Source: Fibrobacter succinogenes (GTDB lineage Bacteria; Fibrobacterota; Fibrobacteria; Fibrobacterales; Fibrobacteraceae). From it: a stretch of DNA of 64,000 bases. Made by a program: the position numbers and the translations under genes. The stretch covers positions 1 through 64,000 of the forward strand of contig CADCDO010000040.1 in the NCBI GenBank assembly GCA_902800345.1. The letters run 5' to 3'. The notes under the pieces are model-generated. The model worked only from the letters and a program-made list of their open reading frames with translations, ran no database searches and was not told the DNA's origin. Each line of letters begins with the position of its first letter. Position 1 is the first letter of the stretch. Shown here piece by piece: positions 62,096-64,000 of the stretch.

Positions 62096-62118
62096 CGTCG
62101 GTTTTTGCCGACGGTTTC
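62096..62118 (+). terminator. Hairpin after the LtaS-like gene
   Basis: CGTCGG and CCGACG form a 6-bp stem around TTTTTG, followed by GTTTCATTT. Its T run is weak, so termination may be partial. Confidence 0.5.
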
Positions 62119-62142
62119 ATTTATGGATTGTGGGGATATTTT

Positions 62143-62155
62143 TATATTTCCACAC
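62143..62155 (+). promoter_or_regulatory. TATATTTC box 5 nt before the exporter gene
   Basis: TATATTTC (62143-62150) plus CACAC precede ATG 62156, with no ribosome site, as at the other leaderless candidates. Confidence 0.55.
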
Positions 62156-64000
62156 ATGAATACGAAAAAATCGTTTGCTGAAAAATTTTCACAGTGGTAT
62201 ATCCCGCTTATTTGTAAACACAAGTACAAGGCGCTTGTTTTCTATTTTCTCCTTGCGCTTCTTCTCGCGTTCCCGATTCTCGTAAAGCCGGGATTGAAAC
62301 TGGATGCCGACCTTTCGCACCTCTTGCCTCAAGATACGCCGAGCGTCAAGGCGCTTGAAGAATCGTATGAGCGTTTTGGCAGTACCGACCGATTCATGAT
62401 CGCCATCCAGAGCGAAAGCGTTGAACTCGCGGCCGCTTTGCAGGATTCCATCAGCGATTATATTCACAAGAATTGGCAGGGTGATTTTGTCTCGACGCAG
62501 GTCGATAACGATAACCAGTTCTTCAAGGACAACGCACTTTTATACCTCCCTGTCAAGCATCTCGAAAAAATTCGCGATAATTTGGAAGATTTGCAGCTTG
62601 AAATTGGCCGCAAAAATGGCCCGCTCGTCGTCGACTTGTTGGGGGACGATTCCGGCAATTCTACGGACTCGGCAAACGGCGAAAAATCGTCGAAAAAGGA
62701 ACGTGTCTGGTTCGATGCCAATTTGCCGATGGAACTTGGGCTCCCCGAAGAAGCCGTGAGCGCGTTCGATGCGTTCTTTAAAAAAGATACTCCGGTCGAT
62801 ACCGTTAACGGAAAGAAGGAATGGAATCCGAAAGCATATCTGCCGGATAGCTTGAGGAACCGCCTGATTGGTAGCCCGGAACCCGATAGCACGGGTAAAA
62901 TTCTCTTTAACGCGGTCGTGAACGCAAAGCTGATCAAGCCCTCGACCGACTATGAATTTGTTACGAAAATTCTGGCGAAGACCGACGACCTCCTGAAATA
63001 TTTCCGCAGCAAGAACTACCCGGTGCCCACCCGCTTTACCGTTGAAGGAACCTATGAAGGATTGAAAGAGGTGGACGAAGTCGCTAACGACAGTATTTTC
63101 TCGTTCGGCATCAGCCTTGTGCTCATCTTCCTCTTGACGGCGTTCTTCTTCAGGAGCGTGAAAGGCCCGATTCTCGTGACCGGTTCCGTGCTTTACGCAT
63201 GCCTCCCGACGCTTGCGTTTACGGCGCTGTTCTACGGCAAGCTGAATCCGTTTACGGTGTTCGTGGCGTCGATTATTTTGGGAATCGGCATTGACTATTC
63301 CATCCATATTTTGGGAAACGCACAAAAGCTGCTCCGCAAGTACGATTCGCTGGAGGCCGTGCTCGAAGAAACGCAACGCAAGATGCTCAAGCCGTTCATC
63401 TTGGCTAGCTTCACGACGATTGCCGCGTTCCTCACGCTCCTGGTCGCGCATTTCCGCGGATTCTATGAATTCGGAATTGTCGCCTCGATGGGCGTGCTCT
63501 TCAGTATGATGACATCGGTGCTCGTGTTGCCGGTATTTGTCGCTTGCATGGGCGGCATTCCGCCTGCACCGCAAAAGTCGCTCTTGCCCGATTCCTGGAG
63601 CGAACAACGCATATTCAGTTTCTTCAAGCATGTGGCGCTTGTCGGATTTGCCCTCGGGGCGGTTGCCTTGTGGTATGCTCCGCATGTCGATTTTGAACAC
63701 AACCTGAAGAACTTGCGCCGAGTCCATACGGACAAGGTCATCCCCGCTGCCGAAAAGAAAATTTCGACCAAGGTGACGCGTGCGACGAACCGTGCGGTGA
63801 CATCGACGCCTGCCGCCGTGATGGGGTCCAAGCCCGAACAGCTCGACAAACTTTACGACACCTTGATGGTCCGTCTCCACGACGAAAAAGATCCGCTCCT
63901 TGGCAGCTTCCTTACGCTCAAGAGCTTTGTGCCGCCCGCGGATTCGCAGGAAAAACGTCTGGAAGTCATCGAAGAAATCCGTGACCTGGTCGAAGCCAGA
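62156..64000 (+). CDS. RND/MMPL-family exporter (partial, runs off the window)
   Basis: 615 codons are open to the last base. After one transmembrane helix (ALVFYFLLALLLAFPILV) comes a large periplasmic loop starting LDADLSHLLPQDTPSVKALE, the hallmark of hopanoid/lipid-type RND (HpnN/MMPL) exporters. A cluster of helices follows (SFGISLVLIFLLTAFFF, VASIILGIGIDYSIHILGNA with the GIGxDY core, TIAAFLTLLVAHFRGFYEFG). A second periplasmic domain begins near residue 510 (FEHNLKNLRRVHTDK). It probably moves lipids or other hydrophobic molecules to the outer envelope; the second half is missing. Confidence 0.88.
   Translation, partial: MNTKKSFAEKFSQWYIPLICKHKYKALVFYFLLALLLAFPILVKPGLKLDADLSHLLPQDTPSVKALEESYERFGSTDRFMIAIQSESVELAAALQDSISDYIHKNWQGDFVSTQVDNDNQFFKDNALLYLPVKHLEKIRDNLEDLQLEIGRKNGPLVVDLLGDDSGNSTDSANGEKSSKKERVWFDANLPMELGLPEEAVSAFDAFFKKDTPVDTVNGKKEWNPKAYLPDSLRNRLIGSPEPDSTGKILFNAVVNAKLIKPSTDYEFVTKILAKTDDLLKYFRSKNYPVPTRFTVEGTYEGLKEVDEVANDSIFSFGISLVLIFLLTAFFFRSVKGPILVTGSVLYACLPTLAFTALFYGKLNPFTVFVASIILGIGIDYSIHILGNAQKLLRKYDSLEAVLEETQRKMLKPFILASFTTIAAFLTLLVAHFRGFYEFGIVASMGVLFSMMTSVLVLPVFVACMGGIPPAPQKSLLPDSWSEQRIFSFFKHVALVGFALGAVALWYAPHVDFEHNLKNLRRVHTDKVIPAAEKKISTKVTRATNRAVTSTPAAVMGSKPEQLDKLYDTLMVRLHDEKDPLLGSFLTLKSFVPPADSQEKRLEVIEEIRDLVEAR

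Overview
The window looks like the chromosome of a Fibrobacter species (F. succinogenes relative). Two protein families named after that genus dominate the first 24 kb: the 'Fibrobacter succinogenes major paralogous domain' (FISUMP, TIGR02145/PF09603) and the TIGR02147/DUF4423 regulators. Many genes also carry a TAnnTTTG -7 element of the type used in the Fibrobacteres-Chlorobi-Bacteroidetes group, several of them exactly 5 nt before the start codon. All family names here are my recognition from the sequence; no database search was run.

1-23.5 kb is a paralogous surface-lipoprotein region. There are three modules, each made of an AT-rich operator/promoter, a TIGR02147 regulator and one or more large lipoproteins (427-5808, 7197-12839, 13710-21629). 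Most of these lipoproteins share a constant N-terminal module (about 270 aa), then a Ser-rich linker, then variable C-terminal domains that are usually 2-3 FISUMP domains. A GLUG-repeat secreted protein closes the cluster. Between modules sit an AAA+ ATPase (5869-6987) and what reads as a complete type III toxin-antitoxin locus on the minus strand (12829-13512): a promoter, two 43-nt RNA repeats, a strong terminator hairpin and a ToxN/AbiQ-like endoribonuclease.

23.5-40.8 kb is mostly housekeeping: tRNA-His, a ComEC-like metallo-hydrolase lipoprotein, a nitronate-monooxygenase-like TIM barrel, an acyl-ACP thioesterase, aroA with an overlapping membrane-anchored solute-binding protein and a PBP4-DUF1460 cell-wall hydrolase fusion, purA, a Crp-type regulator, a PASTA protein, a TPR lipoprotein and smaller lipoproteins.

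40.8-43 kb is a mobile/repetitive patch. A train of short perfect hairpins is followed by an IS110-family element with a plausible bridge RNA, and then a decapitated and internally deleted ribF remnant. 43-51.2 kb holds a structured leader RNA candidate, a 1,831-aa collagen-like lipoprotein and an OmpA/TSP3 protein. After ompA comes a 147-bp tandem repeat and then an array of eight related hairpins with TTACGTACT/AGTACGTAA arms (51737-52463), which I cannot assign to any known element and consider the most unusual structure here.

52.5-64 kb carries an AgmX/TonB-C-like protein, a PPOX-family flavoprotein with a low-complexity insert, a 1,464-aa SNF2 helicase with intergenic-repeat sequence read into its frame, two paralogous lipoproteins, an LtaS-like phosphotransferase and the start of an RND/MMPL exporter that runs off the window.
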